Assembly: GCF_963664075.1 (NCBI RefSeq)
Contig: NZ_OY760916.1
Coordinates: 2,606,001 to 2,670,000 of the forward strand
Length of the DNA stretch: 64,000 bases
DNA from: an uncultured Desulfobulbus sp.
GTDB taxonomy: Bacteria > Desulfobacterota > Desulfobulbia > Desulfobulbales > Desulfobulbaceae
Direction: 5' to 3'
Shown: positions 63,983-64,000 of the stretch, piece after piece
How positions within the stretch are numbered: position 1 is the first letter of the stretch
Layout: each line of letters begins with the position of its first letter
Position numbers and translations under genes: made by a program
Notes under the pieces: generated by a model
What the model saw: the letters and a program-made list of their open reading frames with translations, nothing else
Databases searched by the model: none
Told to the model about the DNA's origin: nothing

Positions 63983-64000
63983 CAAAAACAGCAAAACGCG

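Overview
The window looks like chromosome of an anaerobic, probably sulfate-reducing member of Desulfobacterota (Desulfobulbales-like). Supporting signs are a desulfoferrodoxin, multiheme c-type cytochromes, a TRAP lactate transporter joined to lutABC, YeeE/YedE sulfur carriers with a periplasmic rhodanese, a NorR-type regulator, and many candidate sigma-54 promoters. The taxonomic call is inference from gene content. No rRNA is present, and one intact tRNA (Thr, CGT) was found.

Layout. 1-2.1 kb: 3' end of a cob(I)alamin adenosyltransferase gene, a secreted pentapeptide-repeat protein, and rpsT with its own promoter and terminator. 2.4-7.0 kb: a tightly packed trpEGDCF operon without trpB or trpA. 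7.0-9.4 kb: rlpA and a nine-heme cytochrome on the minus strand. 9.5-13.8 kb: tRNA-Thr followed by a scrapyard holding a 3' tRNA-Lys fragment, repeated tRNA-type terminators, a secreted beta-helix protein, an internally deleted IS66 remnant and a broken IS200/RAYT-like element. 13.9-21.3 kb: a three-gene SMC/kleisin/KITE operon (JetABC/MksFEB-like) with no visible JetD/MksG nuclease, trailed by a short TAXI-like secreted protein. 21.4-23.6 kb: an orphan flagellin and a PPC/PKD secreted protein. 23.7-29.7 kb: lactate uptake and oxidation (dctPQM-lutABC). 30-35 kb: nitroreductase, hybrid histidine kinase, and an NMT1-type ABC importer. 35-45 kb: a DEAD-box helicase fused to a cold-shock domain, an HD hydrolase, a large repeat protein, a FapA-type protein, and a multiheme cytochrome interrupted by one in-frame UGA. 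45-47 kb: a second scrapyard with chemoreceptor and resolvase fragments and an AraC-LysE chimera. 47.3-54 kb: AraC regulator, methyltransferase, norR with a divergent cupin/ferredoxin pair, and a metzincin autotransporter. 55-64 kb: small coiled-coil proteins, a sulfur-trafficking operon, an SDR, two regulators with degenerate receivers, desulfoferrodoxin and a cold-shock protein.

The most interesting parts are the condensin-like operon with an unusual P-loop, the candidate selenocysteine cytochrome, the helicase-CSD fusion, the metalloprotease autotransporter, and a possible local sigma-54 regulon linking norR and an NtrC-type regulator to small stress-like proteins. All family assignments come from reading motifs; no database search was run.
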